Below, one piece after another: positions 1-9,300 of a stretch of 64,000 bases of DNA. A program made the position numbers and the translations under genes. Source of the DNA: an uncultured Arenicella sp. (GTDB lineage: Bacteria; Pseudomonadota; Gammaproteobacteria; Arenicellales; Arenicellaceae); assembly GCA_947499305.1 (NCBI GenBank), contig CANMNN010000002.1, positions 1-64,000 of the forward strand, written 5' to 3'. Positions within the stretch are counted from its first letter, which is position 1. Each line of letters opens with the position of its first letter. The notes beneath the pieces are model-generated. The model was not told the origin of the DNA. It searched no databases and was given only the letters and a program-made list of their open reading frames with translations.

Positions 1-822
1 GGGGCGAGCGTCGACCTTATGTTGCCGCCGCAGCACGCTTCTTTACACACACTGCTAAAGCAAATCGAAGGCGTGGAGCGGGTGATTGTCATTAAAGATA
101 AAAACGTCACTTTACACCGGCGTTACGATTATCAGTCGCCGATGATGAGCTTAATGCGTTGGATGGAGTTAAGTACGGAGCAGGTACCAAAAGTTAGCTT
201 TCCGTATATCTCCTTACCTGAATCGGTCAGTGAGACCCGAGAAAATCAACGATTGAATGATCTCCTGAATAGCTTTGACAAAGACGCTAGCAAAAAACGT
301 AAGTTACGAGTTGGCTTGGTGTGGAGCACCGCCTTGTTTGAAAGCTTTAAACAAAAAGACCACTTACATTTTAAACAAAAAGAGGTTAAGAGCCTTCGTA
401 GTCAAAGTATCGAGCCAATTCTGCAAATTGAGGGCATAGAATTTGTTTCATTGCATGTGGCAAAATCCCCTGACGTACAACATTGTTTAGACAACCATGA
501 AATCGTTGACGCGGCTAGTTGCATCCAATCATTTACCGATACCGCGGCAATTGTAGAAGCGATGGATTTGATCATCAGCATCGACACCTCGGTCGCGCAC
601 CTGGCCGGTGCCATGAACAAACCCGTACTAAACTTGCTGCCTTATGCGGCCGACTGGCGCTGGCAGATGAATCGAGAAGATTCGCCTTGGTACCCATCAA
701 TGCGGCTTCTACGCCAATCTGTATATAACGACTGGCACAGTGTTAGCACGCGTTTGGTTCGCTTGTTGCCGAAAATTCGCGATCGATTTATGCAAACAAA
801 CTCCGTAGAGTTGCATCTTTAA
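1..822 (+). CDS. GT9/heptosyltransferase-like protein, C-terminal part (5' end outside window)
   Basis: The frame is open from the first base, so the gene probably begins upstream; a Met at base 19 is available but would give an unusually short protein. The visible 273 residues end in a GT-B Rossmann-like half: a strand segment reading FVSLHVA, a run about taking part in IVEAMDLIISIDTSVAHLAG, and a PVLNLLP segment. The 'DLIISIDTSVAHLAGA' pattern is characteristic of ADP-heptose:LPS glycosyltransferases (GT9) and the TPR-fused relatives used in glycan or protein glycosylation clusters. It is followed after 48 bp by an FkbM methyltransferase and a TPR/GT-A-like gene in the same direction, which suggests a shared glycan-modification operon. 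Substrate unknown. Confidence 0.75.
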   Translation, partial: GASVDLMLPPQHASLHTLLKQIEGVERVIVIKDKNVTLHRRYDYQSPMMSLMRWMELSTEQVPKVSFPYISLPESVSETRENQRLNDLLNSFDKDASKKRKLRVGLVWSTALFESFKQKDHLHFKQKEVKSLRSQSIEPILQIEGIEFVSLHVAKSPDVQHCLDNHEIVDAASCIQSFTDTAAIVEAMDLIISIDTSVAHLAGAMNKPVLNLLPYAADWRWQMNREDSPWYPSMRLLRQSVYNDWHSVSTRLVRLLPKIRDRFMQTNSVELHL

Positions 823-870
823 GTTGCAGAGCTTTAAGTAAGTCGAAGCCAAAACGAGGCAAGTAAAGTA

Positions 871-1605
871 ATGAAAAAAATAAATAACTTCGTCAAAATC
901 GACTCAGAGCGCGGACCATTTATCATTAATCGCCACTGCAGTTTTCAGGCCGAGCATATGATTAAAACTGGCCAAACGCATATCGAACCAGAGCTGGAAA
1001 ACATATTGGGCATCGCAAAACTCTTACCAGAAGGTTGTGTAGTGGTAGATGCAGGCGCCAATGTCGGCTTGGTCGCCATACCGCTAGCACAGTCTATTTT
1101 GCCAAAAAACGGCGTAGTTCACGCGTTCGAGCCTCAACGAATGATGGCGTATGCACTGTGTGGCGCGGTGGCGCTAAATGACTTAGAAAATGTGTTTGTT
1201 CACAACAATGCCTTGGGGGCATCAAGCGGCTCTATCTCGCTTACAACGCCAGACTACGATACGCCACAAGATTTCGGTACTTTTGAGCTCGGCCAATCAT
1301 CGAATAAAGCGGCCGACGAAATTGAAATGATACAGATCGATGAGATGGAATTAGCACGGCTCGATTTTCTAAAAATTGACGTAGAAGGTATGGAAATTGA
1401 GGTATTAAAGGGCGCGCGACAAAGCATAAAAGAATGGCAACCCTGGTGTTGGATAGAACATTGGAAGCTGAGTATTGATGACTTAAAAGAACAGTTTGAC
1501 GAATTAGATTACGAGTTCTATTTGATGGACCCTCTCAACATGCTCTGCGCACCCAAAACTCGTCTAAAAACGGTCAACCTTGTCGTCAAAGCAAAGAAGG
1601 TTTAG
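871..1605 (+). CDS. FkbM family SAM-dependent methyltransferase
   Basis: The 244-residue product shows the FkbM methyltransferase pattern. SAM-binding motif I is VVVDAGANVGLVAIPLA (residues about 57-73), followed by the acidic FEPQRMM motif, and the family signature DFLKIDVEGMEIEVLKGA lies near residue 170. Length fits the family. FkbM enzymes O-methylate sugars or secondary metabolites; the target here is probably a glycan made by the neighbouring glycosyltransferase genes, which is inference. It lies 48 bp after the GT9-like gene and 25 bp before the TPR gene, so co-transcription is likely. A purine-rich GAGGCAAGTAAAG precedes the ATG. Confidence 0.85.
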   Translation: MKKINNFVKIDSERGPFIINRHCSFQAEHMIKTGQTHIEPELENILGIAKLLPEGCVVVDAGANVGLVAIPLAQSILPKNGVVHAFEPQRMMAYALCGAVALNDLENVFVHNNALGASSGSISLTTPDYDTPQDFGTFELGQSSNKAADEIEMIQIDEMELARLDFLKIDVEGMEIEVLKGARQSIKEWQPWCWIEHWKLSIDDLKEQFDELDYEFYLMDPLNMLCAPKTRLKTVNLVVKAKKV

Positions 1606-1630
1606 TGACTAAACGAAGAGATTATCAGCG

Positions 1631-2803
1631 ATGAGCAAGTGGAATAATAAAGCTCATAAGCTTTGGAATAGTGGGCGTCGAACCGACGCTATTGCCTGCC
1701 TGCTGAAGGATTTAAACACCTATCAAACGCCCAAACCTAAGGCTTTGATGATGCAGTTTTCATACTACCTGTTTCTTTTAGCTGATTACGGCGCGGCATG
1801 CCAAGTCTTGGAAGATGCTTCGCGCATGTATCCGAATGACGAAGAGGTGATGGCTAACTTGGTGGTTGCGCTCTCGAGAGCACGCGAATATAACAAAGCA
1901 ATTGTCGCGAGCGAGCGCGCACTGACATTGAACCGTGAGAACTTTGTTATTTATGACGCATTGGCTAGTTGCTTTGCAAAGGTAGGTGAGTTCGATAAAG
2001 CACGGGTTGCAGGTGATCAAGCCTTGTCATTAAAAGATAGTCTGCCAAATGAATTTGATTCTCAATGGACTTTGCCTACTGAATCAATTGCTAGCCTAAC
2101 CGAAGGTAAGAAACGTGTTATCTCATTCAGTCTCTGGGGCAACCAAGAGGCTTACATCAACGGTGCTGTGCGAAATTTACTGCTCGCCAATGAGTTCTAC
2201 CCAGATTGGGAGATTTGGATCTATCACGACTCAAGCGTACGCGGTGATACGCTCGGCTTATTGTCTCAGTTAGGCGCGAAATTGGTTTCTCAATCCGATG
2301 GTCAGTCAGAACAGCTTAAGCTCTGCTGGCGTTTTCAAGTGGCCGATCACCCAGATATTGGTTATTTTTTAGTGCGTGATATCGATTCAGTATTTAACCT
2401 ACGAGAACGTTTAGCCGTACAAGAATGGTTAGACTCTGAGGCTTGGTTCCATACGATCAATGATTGGTGGACACATACCGATCTGATCTTAGCCGGCACC
2501 TGGGGCGGAGTCGCAGGTGTGCTGCCGACTGTATGGTCCGCGGCGGCGAGCTATTCGCCCCCAGCTTTAAAAACACCGAATGTAGATCAGTGGTTTTTGC
2601 GTGATCGAATTTGGCCTTATATTAAGCAAAGCTGCTGCATTCATGACCGTTGCTATCGTCAAGAGTTAGCTCGCCCAATACCAGGCCCAGCACCAATCGG
2701 GAATCAACATATTGGTAGTTGCGAATTCGTGCAGAACCCTGAAAGACAACGCAAGCTGATTCAGCCTTGGCTCAACAGCATCCGGAAACCCGAAGGTACA
2801 TAA
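1631..2803 (+). CDS. TPR protein with C-terminal GT-A-like domain
   Basis: Residues 1-140 hold TPR-like helical pairs (for example NEEVMANLVVALSRAREYNKA-type helices near 70-95). Residues 160-390 form a separate domain starting KKRVISFSLWG. It contains FLVRDIDSVFNLRE, with an acidic D250-x-D252 pair positioned like the DxD metal/nucleotide-sugar motif of GT-A glycosyltransferases, and a conserved-looking LAGTWGG segment. I do not recognise a named family with certainty; a TPR-tethered glycosyltransferase is the most economical reading given the GT9-like and FkbM genes just upstream. It is the last gene before a terminator-like hairpin and a convergent FkbM gene. Confidence 0.6.
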   Translation: MSKWNNKAHKLWNSGRRTDAIACLLKDLNTYQTPKPKALMMQFSYYLFLLADYGAACQVLEDASRMYPNDEEVMANLVVALSRAREYNKAIVASERALTLNRENFVIYDALASCFAKVGEFDKARVAGDQALSLKDSLPNEFDSQWTLPTESIASLTEGKKRVISFSLWGNQEAYINGAVRNLLLANEFYPDWEIWIYHDSSVRGDTLGLLSQLGAKLVSQSDGQSEQLKLCWRFQVADHPDIGYFLVRDIDSVFNLRERLAVQEWLDSEAWFHTINDWWTHTDLILAGTWGGVAGVLPTVWSAAASYSPPALKTPNVDQWFLRDRIWPYIKQSCCIHDRCYRQELARPIPGPAPIGNQHIGSCEFVQNPERQRKLIQPWLNSIRKPEGT

Positions 2804-2819
2804 AGTATTTTGTGTAATT

Positions 2820-2848
2820 GACTACGCGGTTGCGCCTAGTCTTTTTTC
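2820..2848 (+). terminator. Intrinsic terminator after TPR/GT gene
   Basis: An inverted repeat (GACTACGCG ... GCGCCTAGTC, one internal mismatch, very short loop) is followed by six consecutive T. It lies 17 bp after the upstream stop codon and overlaps the 3' end of the convergent FkbM gene, so it serves the plus-strand operon. Confidence 0.55.
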
Positions 2849-3657
2849 ATAGGATGAGAATGTTGATCAGTAATTTCTGTAAACCCATTCAGCTGGGATG
2901 GAGCGCTTCGTGGCAAACACAGCATATTTATTGAAACCGTGTTCGGATAAATATTTTCTGGATCATTAAAGTAGTTACTTGGGTTAAAAAGTGCAGGGGT
3001 ATGCCAGTAAATCCGATAATCCAGAGACCACATTAACTCAATGAGCTCCGCCGATTTATCAATGCGGTCGTTCTCCACATAGACAGCAGGTTGGTGCTGT
3101 TTAATCGTGTTTCTAGCACCACGTATAACCTTAGCCTCCATGCCTTCAACATCGATTTTCATCAATTTAATTTTTGTGAACTCTAAAGGGTCATCTAAAG
3201 TTTGTTTTGGAATTTTGCTCCCATGTTCAAATCGCTCAACTTCCATTGATCCAAAATTGGATTGTCGCGAATAGTCAATCTGAGGAATAAGCACGTCTCC
3301 CGCACTATCACTCAAGGCAACACCATGAGTGGCCACGTTTTGAAGGCTATTGAGTGCTACGTTGGCGCAAAGCGTTTGAAAAATTACGGGCTGTGGCTCG
3401 AAAGCATAAACATAGCCAGTTTCTCCAACCATGTTAGCGAAGGCGAGGGTATGTGAACCAATATTTGCACCGATATCTAAGACTACATCGCCCTCATTGC
3501 AAACTTGTTTAAATAGCGCCGCTTCAAGTTCTGAGAACTCTCCATATTTCTCAATAGCACGGCCGATATAGGTATCGTTCTTGTTAAACAGCATATAGCC
3601 GTAACGCGCTTTAACTAGGGCATTAAAGCCGGAGCCACCTAGAATATTGTTGGGCAT
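2836..3657 (-). CDS. FkbM family SAM-dependent methyltransferase (second copy)
   Basis: A 273-residue FkbM methyltransferase with the same order of motifs as the plus-strand copy at 871-1605: VVLDIGANIGSHTLAFA (motif I), YAFEPQPVIFQ, and LMKIDVEGMEAKVIRGA. It differs clearly from the first copy outside the motifs, so the two are paralogues or independent acquisitions, not a recent duplication. It is convergent with the TPR/GT gene and upstream of it in the minus-strand sense, so it is transcribed separately. Acceptor unknown. Confidence 0.85.
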   Translation of the reverse strand: MPNNILGGSGFNALVKARYGYMLFNKNDTYIGRAIEKYGEFSELEAALFKQVCNEGDVVLDIGANIGSHTLAFANMVGETGYVYAFEPQPVIFQTLCANVALNSLQNVATHGVALSDSAGDVLIPQIDYSRQSNFGSMEVERFEHGSKIPKQTLDDPLEFTKIKLMKIDVEGMEAKVIRGARNTIKQHQPAVYVENDRIDKSAELIELMWSLDYRIYWHTPALFNPSNYFNDPENIYPNTVSINMLCLPRSAPSQLNGFTEITDQHSHPMKKD

Positions 3658-3718
3658 ACTTGTCTCATCTGTTCTTAATAAAGGTCACGAGATGATCGGT
3701 GTCTAGATCGTTTAAACA

Positions 3719-4261
3719 CTACTTGCGATAAGAATGCTTATACTCTTGCCCACTAACAATCTTTAAAATATCGTTTTCTAGCGAGTCTCTAGGCGTCTCT
3801 ACAATACGCCCAAGTTCAGTACTGTCTTTGAAGAAAATAATAGTCGGCGTTCTTTGGATATCTAAACCCTTTTCTAGGCCGTTCTGGGTGCTTTTATCGA
3901 GGCTAAGCGAAACTAATGTTAGATTTTTTTGGTCAAAGTTTGAGCTCTCTAATATTTTGAATAGTCTTGGCACTTCACGCTGACTGTCATGGCACCAGGT
4001 GCCCATAAAAACTCTCACTTGAACGCCACTAAGCATAGCTGTCAACGAATCTACACTGATTTGATCAGGTACATAACTCGAATGGTTTTTGGTGTACCAA
4101 CTGCGATAAGGAGGCTCTAACAATGCGGCTTTGTCGATCTCTCCAACAAGATTTTTCTGTGGTTCTTTATGATGCCCTGTATTGTCGTCGGCGCTTGCCT
4201 TAGAAGCCAGGGCACAGATTAAAATCAATATTAAACTAATAAAAGAAAACGCTTTTTTCAT
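3719..4261 (-). CDS. Secreted thioredoxin-like protein with CHDS active site
   Basis: The 180-residue protein begins with a clear signal peptide (KKAFSFISLILILICALASKASA). A thioredoxin fold follows, with the active-site segment FMGTWCHDSQREVPRL. Cys90 is present but the second active-site Cys is Ser93, giving C-H-D-S, and a cis-Pro region TPTIIFF follows. A single-cysteine site would suit an isomerase, peroxiredoxin-like or thiol-binding role better than disulfide oxidation; this is inference. It stands alone between the FkbM gene and the divergent mscS-zntB pair. Confidence 0.75.
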   Translation of the reverse strand: MKKAFSFISLILILICALASKASADDNTGHHKEPQKNLVGEIDKAALLEPPYRSWYTKNHSSYVPDQISVDSLTAMLSGVQVRVFMGTWCHDSQREVPRLFKILESSNFDQKNLTLVSLSLDKSTQNGLEKGLDIQRTPTIIFFKDSTELGRIVETPRDSLENDILKIVSGQEYKHSYRK

Positions 4262-4463
4262 GATGTTGTCCTGACGCTAATGAAGGCATTAAGTATAACG
4301 CTATTTTGGAAAATTTCTCCTTAGAGGCTTTTTAAAGAGGCAGATAGAAATAGACGCAATCAAGAGATTTTTAAAGGGTTTAACATCGCGCCAGCAATAT
4401 AATCAGCTCGTATCTAGTTCATAAATGCTCGACTAAGCTAATGATTTTGTTGATGATGGTGCT

Positions 4464-5336
4464 ATGAATGAATTAAAACATATTTGGGACACCAACTTAG
4501 TCGCCACACAAGGTGGCATTGTTGTGTCTATTGGCGATGTCATATTAGTACTCAGCTTGCTTCTGTTTGGATATATTCTAAGCCGTTCAATTGAATATTT
4601 ACTAGCAAAGAAATTAAGAGATACCGACCTTAACGCTGATGCTATTAGCGTTATCAAACGTGTGTCGTTTTATTTAATCTTCATCCTAGTTGGACTGACA
4701 ATTCTGTCATTACTCGGTATACCGATCACAGCGTTTGCGTTTGCTACAGGCGCGATTGCTATTGGTGTTGGATTTGGCGCACAAAATATAATCAATAACT
4801 TTATCAGCGGTTGGATACTTATTGCCGAGAGGCCAATACGCACTGACGATTTTGTTGAAATAGAGGGCGTTATGGGCGTGGTTAAAACAGTGGGGACAAG
4901 ATCCACCTTAATACACAGAACCGATGGTGTTCATATGTTGGTACCCAATAGTAAGTTACTTGAAAATACACTAGTGAATTGGACCTTGGTCGACGACCTA
5001 ATTCGTTCATCAATTCGAGTGGGCGTAGCTTATGGGTCCGATACGTACATGACCATGGAGTTGCTGAGTAAATGCGTCGACGAGCATACTGATGTGCTAA
5101 AAGAGCCAAAGCAAGAAATTATCTTCGATGACTTTGGCGATAACGCACTCATATTTGAGATATTTTTTTGGTGTCGAATCGGCCGCGAAAAAACGCTACG
5201 CATGATAAGAAGTGACATACGTTTCGCAATCCATAACGCCTTTGCTGAAAATGGCATTATATTGGCGTTTCCGCAACGAGATTTGCATCTACACACCAAA
5301 AAACCTATTGAAATAACTCTAAACCGAGAGTCATAG
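4464..5336 (+). CDS. Small mechanosensitive channel (MscS family)
   Basis: The 290-residue protein has the canonical MscS layout. Two or three N-terminal transmembrane helices come first, then a pore-lining glycine/alanine-rich helix (AFAFATGAIAIGVGFGAQNIINNFISG), then the beta domain beginning DDFVEIEGVMGVVKTVGTRSTLI with VPNSKLLENTLVNW, and a cytoplasmic alpha/beta tail. It would release solutes on hypo-osmotic shock. The stop is 3 bp before the zntB-like ATG, so the two form an operon, plausibly for ion and osmotic homeostasis. Confidence 0.9.
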   Translation: MNELKHIWDTNLVATQGGIVVSIGDVILVLSLLLFGYILSRSIEYLLAKKLRDTDLNADAISVIKRVSFYLIFILVGLTILSLLGIPITAFAFATGAIAIGVGFGAQNIINNFISGWILIAERPIRTDDFVEIEGVMGVVKTVGTRSTLIHRTDGVHMLVPNSKLLENTLVNWTLVDDLIRSSIRVGVAYGSDTYMTMELLSKCVDEHTDVLKEPKQEIIFDDFGDNALIFEIFFWCRIGREKTLRMIRSDIRFAIHNAFAENGIILAFPQRDLHLHTKKPIEITLNRES

Positions 5337-5339
5337 AGT

Positions 5340-6314
5340 ATGAGTAAAACATTTCCAGATTTTCTTCACTTTTATCGATTGAATGGTGACAGAACTGCAT
5401 TGCCCTTGGAGGGCCAAGATCTCGTCGAATTAGAAGAGGGGCATTCGACTTGGCGACATCTCGACTTAAACAACAAGACCTCGCTTGAATGGTTGGAGAC
5501 AGCCGCTAATTTGGACCCTATTGTGTTAAACGCATTAACGGCTATCGAAACACGCCCTCGATCGTTTTCTCACAAAGATGGCGTAATGATTGTGCTTCGC
5601 GGCGTTAACATGAATCCAGGCCGAGATGCTGAAGACATGATTTCGATTCGTTTATGGCTCGAAAGTAATAGAATTATTTCAACGCGGCTTCGGCCAATAC
5701 TCTCGGTAGAAGACATTGTAAAAGACTTCTCAGAAACTCAAGGCCCGAGTAATGTCGGCGAGTTCTTAACATCTTTAGTCGATAAGCTTGCTGACAGAAT
5801 TGGTGACTTTGTGAACTCTATAGAGGAAGAGCTTGGGGAAGCCGAAGACTCCTTAGAGACCGCCGAAGCAAGAGAATTGCGCAGTGCACTCGGTTCGCTT
5901 AGGCGCCAAATCGCTAAAGTAAGACGCTATCTAGCTCCTCAAAGAGATGCTTTGGACCGGTTGAACCACATAAGCAGCGCTATATTTAGCGACCGAGACA
6001 GGCAGCGTTTGCGCGAGGAGTCCGATCGTATCTCACGCTATTTAGAAGATTTAGATCTTGCTCGCGAGCGCTGTGTCGTATTGCAAGAAGCATTCTTAAG
6101 CCAGATGGCACAGCAACAAAATACGCGAATGTATGTTCTGTCCATTGTCACGGCAATTTTCCTACCCTTGAGCTTTTTAACTGGGCTGCTTGGTATGAAC
6201 ATAGGTGGTTTACCCGGCTTAGAGAACCCTAAAGCGTTTGTGATAGTAACCTTGGGGATGATTTCAGGAACAATCGGGTTGGGTGTTTTTTTTCGTTGGA
6301 AGAAATGGATTTAA
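5340..6314 (+). CDS. zntB: ZntB-like CorA-family divalent cation transporter
   Basis: The 324-residue protein has the CorA/ZntB architecture: an N-terminal alpha/beta cytoplasmic domain, a long charged helical stalk (SIEEELGEAEDSLETAEA), and two C-terminal membrane helices. The pore-loop signature is GMNIGGLPG at 285-293. The GMN followed by GGxPG matches ZntB, a zinc transporter, better than magnesium-type CorA; metal choice is nevertheless inferred. The start is fixed by the 3-bp gap from mscS. Its stop overlaps the stop of the convergent tamB gene by four bases. Confidence 0.85.
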   Translation: MSKTFPDFLHFYRLNGDRTALPLEGQDLVELEEGHSTWRHLDLNNKTSLEWLETAANLDPIVLNALTAIETRPRSFSHKDGVMIVLRGVNMNPGRDAEDMISIRLWLESNRIISTRLRPILSVEDIVKDFSETQGPSNVGEFLTSLVDKLADRIGDFVNSIEEELGEAEDSLETAEARELRSALGSLRRQIAKVRRYLAPQRDALDRLNHISSAIFSDRDRQRLREESDRISRYLEDLDLARERCVVLQEAFLSQMAQQQNTRMYVLSIVTAIFLPLSFLTGLLGMNIGGLPGLENPKAFVIVTLGMISGTIGLGVFFRWKKWI

Positions 6315-9300
6315 CGTTCTATTTGATAGCGTAAGTCGGCTCCGCTATCAACGCCTAAATCGCCTTGTATAGACCAAAAGGGGTTGATCTTATAGCGCAG
6401 GATTAGTGATTGTGCGGCATCCAGCAAACCGTAACCATAGCCAACATAAAACTTACTCGAGAGTTGCTTACCAGCAACTAAACTCGGAGCACTCCCATTT
6501 AGCTGCAATTCTAAGTTACTGAGTCCTAGCGACTCTTGAATGTTTTGCGTAAGAACGTCAACTTGGCTCTTGTTCGTGCCATCTCCTCTGAGGGAGTTGG
6601 CAATTCTTAAAAGAGTTAAGCCATCTTGCGACGCTAAGTCACCAATTCGTTTATCGAAGATCAGTACCGAGAGAATATCCTGATCGGGCATTGACGGCGT
6701 AGAGTAAAGCTCTAATATTGGCGAGCTCGCTCTACCAGTTACGCTGACTCCTGCCGTAAGTGTGTTGACTGATTTTTGGGCGCGTAACACTAGGCTTGGG
6801 TCATCGACAGGCCCACCGTTGAATATAAGCTGTCCCTTATCGATCTCAAGCTTTTGGTTGTAGGCATTATAACGTCCGTCTTTTACGTCTATTTGCCCAT
6901 TAGCCCGCATTACACCACCAGGGTCTTGTTGTAGCTCCAGCTCGCCCACGAGGTAGGTATCTAAACCTTGCGCGCGTATATGTGTTTGATCACCTAAGTC
7001 AATTTGAAGTCTGATCTTCTGTTGAGACGCCTGGACTGCTTCTTCTTCACCTAACAACACAACATCTTCAGATGCCAGCACAGCGTTTTCCGGTAGTTGA
7101 AAATCAACATCAGCGTGTATTAGACGCAGATCACCACTGACATCAATGAGATCACTGGTGATCAATATTTGAGTGTTAAGGTCACCATCAACATGAATCT
7201 CAGGGGTTCTCATAAGCTCGACATTGTTGCCGTTGGCTGCGATCGCGATGCGCGGTTTACTCAGCTCTGAAAGGTCGAGGTTACCACTGATTTCTAATTT
7301 TCCTTTGCCTGACAGCAGGCTGCCATCTAGAGTTATTTTCTGTTTATCGGTAGACATCGCATTCATTTGCATATCGCTTAAACTGATACCTAACTCAGGC
7401 AGTGCCATTTGCCCATTCTTAAGATAGGTTTGCATGCCAATTTTCGGGTCAGATATGCTGCCGCTCAGGCTTATGTCTGCTTTTAATTCACCTCTTAGCT
7501 CGCTGGCGGGCCCGCTGAGTATTTGCAATGTAGATAAGTCGTTAACCGTCGCTACTATGTGCCCGTCAAGTTCTTCATCTAAGAAATTTGCCGATTCGAA
7601 GGCCGATGCAATGGATATCTCTGCCGAGACTTGATCACTATTCGCTAAAACTATTGTTGAATCCGCTTTTAGGTTTGAGTTCTGAGAGATTCTCAACTTG
7701 GCCGATTCTATTGTTAGAGATTCTGTTCGGGAACCTGCTCGCTGGATAGTCAGCGTTGAATTGTTTGCTTGCAATTGAGCAAGTAAGTTCGAAGCTGAGT
7801 CAGAATTACTTTTATCATAACTAAATTCACCATTAAGCTTACCCGTAAGCCGACTATCGTAGAGACTCAATAGCGGGTCGAAGTTGCTCAGTTCCACCTC
7901 ATGTATAGAACCATTAGCGACTAGGTTCTTGTCATTAGCGCGAATCTCGGCACAGATACTTTGTGCTTGCTTATTTAAGCACAAAGTATCTGTGGTGATC
8001 GTGTTGTTTTTCAGAGCGAGTTTGACGGGCTGTTGAAGTTGCCACATCGAAGAGTTAGCTCCATCCGGCGGCGCGAGACTGGAAAGTAGTTGCTTCAGAC
8101 TTAAATCATTGATTTGTCCATGCCAGCCGTTTTCAGATAGGCTACCTTGAGCATTGACAGATATTGCAGACTGGCCAATTAGATGACCGCCTCCTGAAAA
8201 TGTATGCTCTTTTCCAGAGCCACTAAGAGTAACCGCTAAATTGCTGACCAGCTCTGACGTTTTATGTTCGATGCGGTCGATATCGACATTGAACAACATT
8301 GCCTCTGAGCTGGCAGCCAGTAAGCCATTCCCTGAAAGATTTACGTTATAAATTTGAAACTCATCAAAACCTATGTTGCTAGATCTTGCGGATGCTGAAA
8401 TTCGTAAGGCGTTTGGCTTGCCGTTTAGCGTTCCATTGCTGTTTAAATCACCCGACAATTGAGGCACTAGTTCGCTAAGCTTAGGAGAAGAAATATTCCA
8501 ATTCAACGAAATTTTATCTGCCAAAGTTCCAGAGATATCAACCTGAGAGGTGCCTGAGCGAAGCTTTACGCTCTTAAGGTCGACTGTCCTGTCAGCTACG
8601 TGAATCGAAGCGCGAGCAGTTAACGGTTTTTGATACGACTGCCCCTTGGCTTGAGCGTCAACGCTAAAATTTTCAGGAACACCTCGCGCGCTAAAATTAC
8701 CACTGATTGTGATTTGTTTCGTCGCTTGATCTATTGGCCAAGAAAGATTGCGCCAATTGCCGTTGAGGTCTGCTATAGCCTCGGAACTGTTTTGACCCGT
8801 TAAGAATGCGCTAACCCCAGCGATAGAACCAGCAATGGTAAGCTCGCCTGAGTCCGCATTTGCGTCAGTCTGATCTAAATCAGGTTTTTGAAGCAAATTA
8901 AAACGACTAACTGTGATCGTATCGTTTTCAAATCCGATATCGGTGTCTAACTCCCAGTTTGACAAAGCAGGGCTGCCACCGCTAATTGCCCCTGATAGAT
9001 GCGCGATTAGTCCAGACGTGCCCATACTCGGAGAGAACTGCCCGGACAGTCTAAAATCTCCTTGGTCCAGACTAATGCTAGGCTGGCTGCTCGGTTTAAA
9101 ATGCTTGCCTTGGCTTGTGAGTTGGCCTTGCCACAAAATTTTGTCGGTAAGAACGTTTTCAACCGTCAGCGATACAGATGATTTTAACGGGCTTGTAGTT
9201 CGCTGTTGGATCTCTAGAGACCGCCATGTGCCAACTACGGAACCATCTAATTGTAGTAAGCCGCTATCGCTCGCATCCTTCTGGTCAACGGCCCATTCGA

